Assembly: GCA_950106755.1 (NCBI GenBank)
Contig: OX467092.1
Location: 26,488,582-26,552,581 of the forward strand
Source of the DNA: Climacium dendroides
Taxonomy: Eukaryota > Streptophyta > Bryopsida > Hypnales > Climaciaceae
Direction: 5' to 3'
DNA: 64,000 bases
Part shown: in pieces, positions 45,201 to 56,160 of the stretch
Numbering within the stretch: position 1 is the first letter of the stretch
How the letters are laid out: each line of letters starts with the position of its first letter
Position numbers and translations under genes: made by a program
Notes under the pieces: model-generated
What the model was told of the DNA's origin: nothing
Databases searched by the model: none
What the model saw: the letters and a program-made list of their open reading frames with translations, nothing else

Positions 45201-46380
45201 GGTACCACTCATTTTTTTCTTTCTAGAATTGATGAGGGATCCAAGATGAATAAATTCTTAATATATGCTAGTCTCTTGTTGGAGTTATTTCTTACTCTGC
45301 ACCAACAACACTTGACACAGGACCCATCCTACCCAAAGAGACTAGTAGGTTAAATTTTGTGTCCTCACATGTAAAAGTAGGAAAAAAAACCCTTATTTTG
45401 TGTTGTATTTAGGATTTTTTCAATCTCCCCTAACAAATTTGGGGCCTCATGTTGCGAAATATGAATCCAAAATTTGCAAATTTCATCATGTGTGGCAAAT
45501 AAAAAATTTACCCTATGTTTTTCCTAGGGTAAATCCACCATATTGGTCGCACTTTGTGGAATGGATTTTCTATCTTGCACCAACACCATTCCATGGAGAA
45601 TCTAAGTTGTTTCTCCATCTTAGTCTCTTCCTTGAGTTCATTTCCACCCAATAACAGTTAGTTTGCTCTATTTGCTTCTTTGTTGTAAGATAACCACCAA
45701 AAGTCCAAGGCCATTTTGGATTCAAAAACATCATTGCTTTTAAAGTGTTATAGATCTAAATGTCACTAAGGTAAAAAAAATCCATCAGTACAATCTTGTA
45801 TTATATGTATCATAATTGATGTGAATCAAATTTGGAATCATTTGGCCAAGTAGATTGCAAGATTATAATGTTTTAGTGTTGAAAAAGGATTCTCAAATTT
45901 TCCTAGCAACACATTTGGAGGTAAAATTCAATGTCTGAACGTACTCAAATGAAAAAAAACATGAAACTATGAAGTGATTCAAAACCAACATACAAACACA
46001 CTAGTGAAAGAAAATATTATTTAATTGACTCAAAAAGTCTACAAAATGACTTTGAAGTGTCAAAAAATAATGTTCAAGAAAAGGTTGCAAAAAACACATT
46101 TAATGTTGAACCTCTTTCTACTAAAATACTTCTTGATCACTCATAACTTCTTGGATTGATACAAGTTTTATTCACACAAACTAAACTAGTATGCGCAACT
46201 TTCCCAAAACAATAATTGAAAATAGACACTTTATGAAGAAGAAACAAGCCATCAAAGTTCACCACAATTCAAAAATGTCTAGATTTTGAACTTCAAATTG
46301 CTCCCAAACATTCAAAACAACTTGAATTGACATGACATTTTTTCCACAGTAATTATGCTCAAAGGGTAACATAACCCAAC
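42261..46380. other. AT-rich DNA, largely featureless
   Basis: No gene supported. The segment at 44320-44520 matches one arm of the fold-back at 891-1680 (CCAAAAATATTGAAAATTGA, CTTCAAAGTTGATTTTAGAG, ACTCCTCATAACTTT). A G-run (TTTTTTTGGGGGGGGG) lies at 44641. An 84-codon frame at 45400 lacks motifs. Confidence 0.45.
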
Positions 46381-46579
46381 AACTTTTTATTGATTACAAA
46401 CATTGGATGGAGGAGATACAAGCCCATGAAGTTGCAGCCACCAAATGTAGTTTGTTAAATTCAAACTAAACTTGTGAACAGTGATTGGCTTACAAAAAAT
46501 CAGTACATCTTGGAAAAGAAGGCACAAATTTTCCAACAAGTTTTGTTGAATTTGGACATCAGATGCAAAAGTTGCAGCA

Positions 46580-47070
46580 ATTTGAATTGACTTGAATTTA
46601 TGTGAGGCGTTTGGGGTTTTAGAGTGGAGATGCTCACCCTTGAGTCGTGGAGTGAAGGGGTCTCTGGTCCTGATTTTAGAACAGGACTGTAACTTACAAC
46701 GTTTGTTATGGACGGACCGACGGACGGACCGACCAACTGAGGCTGACTGCTCGAAGGAACTGAAGTTCAGAAAGGACTGAGCAGCAGGCAACTGGATTAG
46801 AATATTTGATCCAAGGGGCATCCAGAATCCTTAGAAAACATTCACCCACCTTTCAGTCACTGTTTTTACCTGAAGGGTTAAAATAGAAATGAAACATTTA
46901 TGATGAAAATAGATTACTTTAATTTGGCAAAAAGTAAGGTAGAAATTTATCTTCAATTGGTGCCCCCAAAGGGTTGGATTCAACCATTCAGGCTAGGCAA
47001 CAGTCAGTTAAGTTATATTTGACGGCGGGTAGCTTCATGTGAAAGTGGGGCCTGCGGTTATGAGAAATAA
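46580..47070. other. Mid-GC patch with GACGGACC repeat
   Basis: GACGGACCGACGGACGGACC followed by GACC at 46711-46734 is a short tandem of GACG/GACC tetramers. Overlapping frames on both strands (144 codons minus, 62 codons plus) are not recognisable proteins. GC content is higher than the flanks. Confidence 0.4.
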
Positions 47071-47076
47071 CCTCCC

Positions 47077-47340
47077 CTGTCCCTCCCCTCCCATGGCCAG
47101 GGTGAATTGACCCCCTCGTTGCCCCGTTGGGAGAACACTGGAATTTTATATTTGCAACACATGAAAGCATTTGGAAGTTCTGAATTCATATTTGCATCCG
47201 AGGCCCCCAATTAGATTGTAGAGGGGAAGAAATATAAAAATAAATACATGGCTCCAAATAGGGGGCCAATTTTCAGATTTTCCCTTAGTTGGGGCAATGA
47301 GGGGGTCCATTTTCCCTTGTCCCTCCCCTCCCATGGCTTG
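47077..47340. repeat. Inverted repeat nested between direct repeats
   Basis: GACCCCCTCGTTGCCCC (about 47109) is inverted as GGGGCAATGAGGGGGTCC (about 47290), giving 17-base arms around a ~165-base interior. Outside each arm lies the same-direction sequence TGTCCCTCCCCTCCCATGGC (47078 and 47319). Confidence 0.7.
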
Positions 47341-48425
47341 GCGTGCCATTTCACCACTTTCACCTAACCTGGCTCTTGCATTTCAACCCCCTTTGGGAGA
47401 GTCCTACTTCAGCTTGCCAGCCGGTTCCTCTGGTTCTGTCTACTTTTCCCTACTCATATTATCCATGGGAATTGTGCATGTGTTTCAAGAAGAAGAAAAA
47501 TAAACTGGCAGCAGGGATGGTAAGAAAGGAACAAGGGAGCTGTTGGGTTATATTAACTTTGTAAGCTACATACAGTAGTACTTACCCACCCACCCACCCA
47601 CATCACAGCCCAAACAGCATAAGTGATGAGCTTGTTGGCATGTCCGAGAAAAAATGCAATCTCTTTGAAACTACAGTACTTGATTCCGGACCATTTCACC
47701 ATTGTATCTTCCAACCCCACTCCATGATGAGCCAAGATCCGCAAATTCCACAAGAATCAGCTGAGCGGATTTGGAGATTCTAACCTTGGATGAACAGGGT
47801 TTTCCACAGATTTTGATTTCCAGTGTCAGAAAAAAAAAAAAAAAAAAACATGATCCACTGGGACGCACGCACAAGGGTTAATTGCTCCTAAATCATTTGC
47901 CTTGCCAGTCCAGTCCTCTCCTCCAAGTGGGTCCCGCCAGTTCTTCCCCCCTCCGACCCCTTCCCTTCCCTTCCCTTCCTTTTTTGACTCTAGAACTTGC
48001 CTGTGTTCTTGGCAACCTGCCATTGCATTATATTTGGAGGGACATGAGGGTCATTATTTGTTTCTTCAGGTCACTCAGAATTGGCGACATATCCGTAGCC
48101 AGAAAAACAGCAATGCTGCCCAGACAGGTTACTACTTTTGGTTTTGAACTCTGGTGGAGTGGATCTGTATTGCTTGGTGGTGACCTGTCACTCTCTAATA
48201 AGTTAACCCCTAATGCAGGCTGGAAATTGGCCTATGGAGACCATACACACAGCCAGGAACACAATGCAAACCTTGGGACAGTTGACACAATAGACAATAG
48301 AACACATTCAGGTTCGGAGCTCCATTGCGAAAACTCAACCCCGAAGTGTCGAAGGCTTCTTGTGAGCTTCTAGGATTTGGCTTCAAGTGGAATAAAAAGT
48401 CAACATTGGGATCAATTGTCTCCAT
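47341..48425. other. GC-richer island, no gene recognised
   Basis: Includes CCCACCCACCCACCCAC (47586), an A20 run (47829-47848) and a CCCTT pyrimidine tract (about 47955-47980) like the one upstream of the GATA gene. The longest frame (163 codons at 47882) has no family motif and overlaps frames on the other strand, so I do not call it a gene. Confidence 0.4.
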
Positions 48426-48870
48426 GTTTGTAAACTGTAACCATACAAATTCAAACGAGACATGCAAAAGATCACATAGCAAAAGAAAACACATCAATAT
48501 CACATGTGGATTGAAAGATTGTAATGTTGGATTGGGAGGGTATGAAAACTAGGAAAGTAATTGGAAGTCTTTCAATCCTCTTTTCACATGTGATTTTTTC
48601 TCCAAGATCTAGTGTATTTGAGGCTCATTTTCAAGAGCCCTCAACACTATGGAAAGTCAAGATTGTAATGGACACCCTTGCACAAAATCTTGAATAAAAA
48701 AATTATAATCAATCAATTTTAAAATTGGATTGTTGATGCTAAAACTAAACTTCAAAAAATATTCAAAAAATATAAACTACTAAAAATATCAATTTGATTA
48801 GGCTTTATTTACCTTCAAACTTTTGTCAACACCAAAATTTCGTGCCTTGGGCATTTAGGAATTAAGCTTA
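48426..48870 (+). repeat. MITE family F2, copy 1 (right part)
   Basis: Closely related to 52767-53244: shared stretches AAGTCTTTCAATCCTCTTTT, AAGATCTAGTGTATTTGAGG, CTCATTTTCAAGAG and CCCTTGCACAAAATCTTGAA. Ends GCCTTGGGCATTTAGGAATT AAG where copy 2 has GCCTTGGGCATTTAGGGGTT. The left terminus is missing or replaced. Confidence 0.75.
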
Positions 48871-49560
48871 GATAAAACTAACTCTACTATGACATCTCCC
48901 CCATTGAAAGCTTTGTCTATTTCTTTCATGAAATATGATACAAACCATTTCAAAATGCTCCAAAGCCTTTCACTATTCAACTAAAGAATGGTTGGGTTAA
49001 AGTGGTGTGAAGAGTGGTTGAGCTACTTCATACTATGACCAAAAGTTGAGAGGTTGTGGCTTTCCACCAATCAAATTTCAAGAAATCAAGAGTTCACCCT
49101 CTCAACCCTTCACATTAGAAGGCACAAGTCCAAAGGCCAATGCCCTTCAACTACTACAATACATGGCAATAAATTGCGTACATGGTGACGAACTCTCAAA
49201 AAAAGTTTGAGTTGGCTAGAAATGGAGGTCCAAACTATGGCCGAGAGGTAATCAACTTATGACAAGATCTTAACTCGTTAAATTGCCAAGAGTTTGAACT
49301 TTGGCTTGATCTTTGGAGGCTTCACACAATGGTGTTCAAGTTGAGAGGCCATGAGTGTTCATTGCCGAGGTTTTGGACTTTGGACTTGGCCTTTGAAGGC
49401 TTCACACTATGGCCGACCAAAGGCTTCAATTCCTATCATTTATTGCCTATTTATTGCTCATTTCTTTGGACTCTCACCAAAATTTGGTCACTCAATCCCC
49501 TGACCTCTCACCTTGGGTGGCCACATTGTGAAGTGCTGCCTTGGTCATCAGCTCCACTTA
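48871..49560. other. Non-coding DNA, nothing recognised
   Basis: Repeated phrases such as GGCTTCACACAATGG and GGCTTCACACTATGG with CTTTGGACTTGGCCTTTGAAG (49310-49410) suggest local duplication. No gene supported. Confidence 0.35.
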
Positions 49561-49669
49561 TGATTGTCCGCTAAGTTAAATGTGAGCCCAGATTGTCCAC
49601 TTCTGTTCGCTTCCTTTCTGCCAGCTCATGGCTGCACCCCCTGCCTGAGCGTAGCTCCCACCAAACATT

Positions 49670-49905
49670 CCGTCAGGGGGGGGGGGCTCTGCTCACCCAC
49701 CTTCAGCTTACCTTCTCCGCCACCAGACACGCTTCCTTCCAACTGATGGAGTTGAAAACCCTAACTTCATCCAACCCCCAAACCCTAACTTCGTCCACCC
49801 CCCCAACCCTAACTCGTCCAAACCCAAAAACCCTAACTTCGTCCAACCCAAAAAAACTCACTTCGTCCAATCCCAAAAAACTAACTTTGTCCAATCCAAG
49901 CCTTG
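49670..49905. repeat. Telo-box minisatellite
   Basis: About six imperfect ~24-base units pair the plant telomere-type word AACCCTAACT with TTCGTCCAACCC (49755-49895), for example AACCCTAACTTCGTCCA. The later units decay to AAAACTAACTTTGTCC. A G11 run (49679-49689) lies just upstream. Confidence 0.8.
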
Positions 49906-51830
49906 AAGGATGGAACCCTTGGGTCATCAGAACTGACCAAGAAAGGAAGACACATTATTGTTGCACTAGAAACATGGTTCGCATAGACTATAGTAATGAT
50001 TACAAGAAAACCTATTCCTAATCAAATTTCTCATAGGGGACTTCTTGGGAGTCATATCCCTAAAACACATGGACCATGTTTCTACTAGGGAGATTGAAAA
50101 CCACTCTCTAAAGTTGATGTGCGCAGATAAAGTCAAAATTAGAATTAGGGGGTATTGAGGCTTGGAGAAGAACATAAAATTTTAATTTAAAAAAGAATTA
50201 GAGAGAATTTTTGTATATTTTGTGAATTTCCAAAGTGAAGACTTGAAAGAACCTTAAAGTGATTGATAGGTGAATGTTTGAAGTTTTTTTTTTAAATCTA
50301 TAACCATTTAATATATGTTCTATCACTTTGAATACATATAGCACTATATGTAAAGTTGTAGACATTTCACGAGCATGGATTGAGGATGTCCATATTGATA
50401 ACACTTCATCAATAGCCTACTTGACCAAAAAAATTGGATGGACAAAATCAAGTTATTTACCTTATATATAATATTTATATCTAATTATAAAAATATATTA
50501 TTTCTAACTTCCAACACTTTCTAGATTTTTTCTAATTTACAAACAATAAACTTTAATTGTCACCTATGAGGTAACCAGTACACCTAATTGTATTTGAATG
50601 AGCAATTGAACAAGGTTCATATTATCAAATTGCTTAAATTTTTGTACAAAATGGTTCAAAGACAAATGACTATGATTATCTTCTTATGTTTTTTGGAGAC
50701 ATTGTATAAATAAACCATTCATTTTCAAAGTGCTAAAAATAATTGTATATGAAAGTGACCTTATGCTTTCATGAATAGACGAAGTAGATTTTAGTCAAGA
50801 ATTTTTTGGGATCATTTTAGAAATAGATTACAATAATTAGTGAAGTTGCCTAATCAGCCTTTTCAATTCATCTTGAAAACTATCTAAACATACCTCCAAA
50901 ATTATGATTTGGTCAATGCATATGGATTTGAGGGTAAAGGAATCTCAAAGAAATTGTTTGTGTACACTTTTTAAGGAACATAAGATGAACTCAAAAACAA
51001 TACTAGTATGTTAGTATGATATTAGTACTACAAATTGTTCAAATATTGCAAACCATTCATCAACAAGAAGTCCAACTTACAAAATTGCCCTTTAAAATAA
51101 CATTTTAGCTTAGATTTTGCCTTTCCTAAGGCAAAAGACATTATTCAATAATTTTTGCTACGACAATTTTTTACTAAATATAAATAAAGAAAATTGACAT
51201 GTATAATTTATAGTTTGAATAAAAGTGATGTACAATCCAATACTTTGATTTGTGTAGTTAGAACCTCTACAATATGCACCTTCCTCCTAATATATTGATG
51301 CATCCCTCGTAGATGTCATAAGGGGAATGAGGGAGGTATAAAATAAAAATCTCTTAGTTTTATAAAGGATGATGGAGTAGCATATGCTCATATATCGATT
51401 TCTTGTTTTTTTATTCCAATGTTGGATGGATGTGTAGTACTTATTAATAGTGTTGTATTAGTAATGCTTGATACTTCTGATGAGAAAGTGACAAACTTCT
51501 ATATATGAAAACTCTCACTTGAATTCATAAATATGCTTGTGAAATATTTGACTATCCCCTATTTATATTTTTGTGAAGTTGTGAAATTGCTATATATATA
51601 CATTAATGTTGTATTGTAACCATTTGTATTCCTTATACAATATCCATATAAAAAAGTTGTTTTTGATTTGGAGGGTGGGTTGGGCAAATCAAATGTTCTA
51701 TTTGTATTTTTGTCACTATTTTCTTTATATTGAATCAATAAAATTAGGAGGGGGGGTATTTTTTCCTACTCAAATTACATGGTTGAGGGTTTTTTAGTTG
51801 CAAAGAGGCAGGGGAAGAACTTGCTTAATT
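49906..51830. other. AT-rich DNA, nothing recognised
   Basis: No coding motif, repeat pair or RNA gene could be supported in this stretch. Confidence 0.4.
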
Positions 51831-51837
51831 CTTTTCA

Positions 51838-51990
51838 GTGGATATTATGACATAAGGACATGACAAGCAATGATGATGGATCTTTAAGTTTAGATGAAAA
51901 TCATTATTGGATGATATGATATAGGGACAAGACAAGCATTGGTGATGGGTCCCTAAGTTTAGGTGAAAATCATTAATGGATAATGCTAGG
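51838..51990 (+). repeat. ~76-bp tandem duplication
   Basis: Unit 1 has GACATGACAAGCAATGATGA and AAGTTTAGATGAAAATCATT; unit 2 has GACAAGACAAGCATTGGTGA and AAGTTTAGGTGAAAATCATT. Many, though not all, differences are transitions. Confidence 0.8.
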
Positions 51991-52660
51991 TGGCATGTTC
52001 AATGAAGTTAGAAGCATAGAATTGTGGGGAAGCTTTGAATTTGAAACTATAGAATTTAGAAGTATAGCCACTATTTGGGACTTGTTCTAGTGATTTGGTT
52101 TCTCCCTTTCTAGTAACATTTAGAATTGTTTTTCACCCTTTGAAGTTGATGTTTTGAAAAAATTTAAAACATTAAAGGATGTGCAAAGTGCCTAGGAAGG
52201 GTAAAATGCATGTCAAATTTAGGACCGACCAACCAAGGTGTTTGCTTGGTTGTTGTTGTTCTTTGCCTTGAAATGAAGTGTTGCATTTGTTTCAAAAAGA
52301 AGAAATGCTCATGTAAATATGTGCAGATTTGAGTGGAAGTCAATTGTGGATACATTTAAGTTAGCTTAATCCTTAAACAATGCCAAGGATGTTTTTTAGC
52401 CAATGAACGACAAAGAATCTCTCCATGCAGAATAGAAGTGCAACTATTCATCCTCCAAATTTTGTAGGAAAAGGGAACATCTTCTACAATAGCTTGTCTC
52501 CTAGTGAGTGTTTTTTCATTTTTTTTAAGCCAACAATCCATACTAGATGATTTCCATGGTGACCAACTCATCATTTAAGGACTAAATCTTGGTGGAGCAG
52601 TAAGTTAAAGGTATTTGGGGACTAAATGAGGTGCCCTGGTTTTCAAATTTGTGTACCTAA

Positions 52661-53244
52661 TTAACCCCTAAATGTCCAAGCCCTAATTTGAGCTTCTTCG
52701 AATTTGCTCTGAATTGAACAAAATACCAATTTTTTTGATGAGTTGTATCAATTTTTTTGGAATTGTAATCGTACAAATTCAAACTAGACATGTTAGAGAT
52801 ATCATAGGAAAAGAAAACACAACAATATCACTGATGGAGTGACAGATTATAATGTTTGACTATGAGGGTGTTAAAACTACAAAAGTGATGTCAAGTCTTT
52901 CAATCCTCTTTTCACAAGTCAAATCTAAAAAGTTGGTGATCAAAAAAATATGAGGTTAAAGGACCTAACATGTATAACTTCAAGATCTAGTGTATTTGAG
53001 GCTCATTTTCAAGAGCTCTCAACACTATGGGAAGTCAAGATTAATGGGTACCCTTGCACAAAATCTTGAATAGAAAAATCACTATCGTTTATTTTCAAGA
53101 TTGGATTTTTTGTTGCTAAAACTAGACCTCAAGAAGAACTTTCTAAAAATAAAAATTACTAACAATAGAAACTTGATTAGGTTTTATTTAACTTCAAAGT
53201 TTTGCAAACACCAGATTTTGGTGCCTTGGGCATTTAGGGGTTAA
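52661..53244 (+). mobile_element. MITE family F2, copy 2, with TTAA-flanked ends
   Basis: The left end TTAACCCCTAAATGTCCAAG (52661) is inverted at the right end, CTTGGGCATTTAGGGGTTAA (ending 53244): 19 of 20 positions agree. The ends can be read as CCCCTAAATG termini with TTAA duplicated on each side, as piggyBac-type elements make, or as palindromic termini including TTAA. The interior matches 48426-48870. No transposase. Confidence 0.75.
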
Positions 53245-53473
53245 GTTATACCTGGACAGGCTTGCCTTGTGGATTGGTGTAAATATTCATGTGCTTCCCA
53301 TGAACCAATTTCCACAGGTGTCGTTATCCACAGCGACTGCAGCCAAATTGTCATTTTACAACTGCAACAGTTGCTTCAGTTGCTTGCAGAAATTGGGTAG
53401 CGTAACTTACTTCACATTTCATCCAAAATGGATGATGATACGAATGTCATTGTACTGCAGCGCAAGTAGTAAC

Positions 53474-54020
53474 TTAACCCATAAAGGTCCAAGGCCATTC
53501 TTTTGTGAAAAAACACTCAAAACTGCCCCTGCTGCATTCATCAAAATTTCAACAAAAATGTTTCTGAAAAAAAAATCTGAACATAGGATCTTGTTGTAGA
53601 CTTGTAGAAGAAGAAGTGGTAAAATAATTCATTGAAAGATGAAAGCATTTGAAGGGAAAGTGGGTTTTTGTTTCACTATGCTCGACAATTTCATATGCCT
53701 CTAACCACTGATCGTGGCAAATTTTTTCACTATAGATTTTGAATTTAAAATTTATCATATTCAAAATGATGTTAGTCATGTCTCTAAATATTTCAAGTCA
53801 AAAAAAGACATGGAGCACATCAAAAAAATCTTACAATGCAACAAATGAATGTTCAAGAATTCACAGTGCACTACATAATTTTTTGAGCACATTTTCCACC
53901 ACGTAATTTTGAAACTTGGAAATCCAAATGGTGAATTGAAAGATATACTAATACTTTAAAGGTTCCAAAATTTTGCTTTGGAAAAAACCAAATCCTCTAC
54001 TTCTTATAGAATTTAGAAAG
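53474..54020 (+). repeat. Dispersed repeat, member 2
   Basis: Begins TTAACCCATAAAGGTCCAAG, resembling the F2 terminus, and continues with blocks shared with 41520-42260 (CACTCAAAACTGCC, AATGATGTTAGTCATG, ACATGGAGCACATC). No matching right end found. Overlapping short frames are not genes. Confidence 0.5.
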
Positions 54021-54329
54021 ACTCTGTAAATGGTATATAGGCAAAGGCTTTGGGCAACCTTTGGAAAATGGGTTCACATGCGTTCTTGGTTTGTTCCCAA
54101 TTTATTCCCTCCACTGGGAACTCTAAGCTTGACCTCCTTCATTCACCTTCCTTCAAGGCATCCACATGGTGGCCATGCTAGGAAGGGATATCAAGTGAAG
54201 TATGCAATCTAATGTAATTTCGTTGCTTAAGTATTAAACTTTAAGATATTTAAATTTATATCCATTGAAAAGTACCTTGTATGGCATTTACAACTTATTT
54301 TGAATCTTTTGGTAAAAATAGGAGCTCTT

Positions 54330-54900
54330 TATATACATGTGGGGTGGTAGGAGGTAGAATAATCCATGTGGGATATGTAAATTAGAATTAATAGGAGCTC
54401 AAACGCTTATAGTTAAGTCAAAGTTAACTTAGAAATTGTGTTTGAAGTAGAATTTCAAACCTCATTTAAATATAGTAGAATAAGCTTTTTTTAAAAAATT
54501 GAAGTAAAAAAAGTTGGAAACCTTAGATGGTTTTCATCTCCAAAAATCCATTTGAAATTTTGAGACTCCAATCAAAAGTCATGGACAAATTTTTGGAAGG
54601 GAATTCTTTTGACATTTTCAAACATCTTCTTTGAAATTTGTTTATGACATTTGATTGGAGGATTTAAGTCTCAAACATATTTTTGGAGATGAAATTTATC
54701 TTGATTTTTTAACTTCTTTTAAGTTCAAATTTTTTTGAAAAAAGTTATAACACTATGCCTAAATGAGGTCTGAAATTCTAGTTCAAACACAATTCCTAAA
54801 TTTTGACAATGGGCGGTTAAGCTTTCATCTTCAAAATATTCTATATCTTTTGAGGATTCATGATGAACAATGAATTTTATTATAAAAACAACTTCTCCAT
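54330..54900. repeat. Fold-back element, family F1 (copy 3)
   Basis: Arms at 54431-54590 (GTGTTTGAAGTAGAATTTCA, TCATCTCCAAAAATCC, CTCCAATCAAAAGTCATGG) and 54647-54805 (ATTTGATTGGAGGATT, TTTTGGAGATGAAATTTATC, CTGAAATTCTAGTTCAAACAC) are inverted copies. The flanks GGGGTGGTAGGAGG and GACAATGGGCGGTTAAGCT match those around copy 1 at 15.3-15.8 kb, so the whole unit is a mobile repeat. Confidence 0.75.
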
Positions 54901-55385
54901 CCTATCTCCTCACCAAATACCAATGAAGCATTTCTTTCATTTTCCCAACAAATTTAACCTTGATGGCAAATTGTTAAATGACATCAATATTTCTCATTTA
55001 TTTGTGGATTTATTTCTTGGATCCAACATAGCCTATGTATCTATCCCTAGCCATAGTCAATGAAATATTGGTTGCCCAACTTGTCCCTCAAATGAAAATT
55101 TGCCTAAAATCCCTCATAACTTCTTCACCCAACATCGAATTGAAATAAAAATTATACATTCATAAAGCTCTTTCCAAACTACATATATGTCCTCCAAAAG
55201 TTTCAATAAAATCAAATAAAAATTCAACTCACAAGATCCTACCTAAACTCCAAATTGTCCCCTAAGTGGAAAATGGTCCTTCCTTCTTCCTTCCTTGAGG
55301 AGTTTGGTAGAATGGCACAAGTTGGAGAAGTTACTCCCACTTGTTGATTAATTTCTCATCATCATCTTGGGAACATGTTTTTTTT

Positions 55386-55408
55386 CTTCTTCTTCTTCTT
55401 CTTCTTCA
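55386..55408. repeat. CTT microsatellite
   Basis: Run of CTT units preceded by T9. Confidence 0.9.
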
Positions 55409-55429
55409 ACAAATGAAACAGAATTTCAT

Positions 55430-56160
55430 TGTGAAGGGCCCCAATACAAAGCCCAGCAGCCCCCTCCAGAGAACATGTTGAGTTTGACATGAGAATATTA
55501 GAATCTCTAGCTAAGATGGTCCCTGCCCCTGCCCCCGCCCCCCCTGGAAAGGACACACCGTCTGTGGCATGCTGGTGAAGTTGTTGTGAATGATGTGCTG
55601 AACTCCTTGGTACCGTGACTGACCTCTCTCTCTCTCTCTCTCAATCCAGGCACATCCAGTCAGGAACCCAAGGAGATTGGAAAAAGAAAGAAGTCAAGTT
55701 GATCATGGAACCAACTGAAGTTGTCACTTATGGGAGGGATCCCCATCATCTCCACCCAGTCACCCACGTGGAGGGTGTTTTGGCAGTCTTGCTGGTTCCC
55801 CGAATTGAATGATACTGTAACAAGAATAATCATCTTCATGGCAAATGGACAATACGTGTTGATCTGGATAATGTAAGGGGAGGTGGGGTAAGGTAAGGTA
55901 AGGGAGTATTCTATTCAGTTGGCTCCCGAAGGAAAGCAATGGAAAGCAATGGAAAGCAATGGAATTCACTGACGCAGGGAATAGGTCTGCAAGTTTGAAA
56001 CTCTTGACGACGAGCTGCAGCAAATGAATTCAATGATGACGCAGGGATTGTCCACTCCAAGAGCACAATCATTGTGTAATTAAGGCCCCCTTCCAACGGA
56101 ATCAACACTGGAATAGTCACATCACTCAAGAATGGACCAGGATTGTTTTTCAAAAACATT
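55430..56160. other. Mid-GC island with CT repeat and G-box
   Basis: Contains CT dinucleotides (55623-55642), a CCACGTGG G-box-like site (55765) and GGTAAGGTAAGGTAAGGGAG near 55888. It also has the thrice-repeated word GGAAAGCAAT (55931-55960). Overlapping frames on both strands have no motifs. It could be an isolated promoter-like fragment or a conserved non-coding stretch. Confidence 0.4.

Noticed and set aside
47882..48373. 163-codon plus-strand frame
   Set aside because: Overlaps other frames, contains pyrimidine-tract translation (Pro/Leu/Ser), no recognisable domain or splice structure.
55615..55812. 65-codon frame following a CT repeat and containing a G-box region
   Set aside because: Starts within the CT microsatellite and has no family motif; the G-box-like CCACGTGG may be chance.
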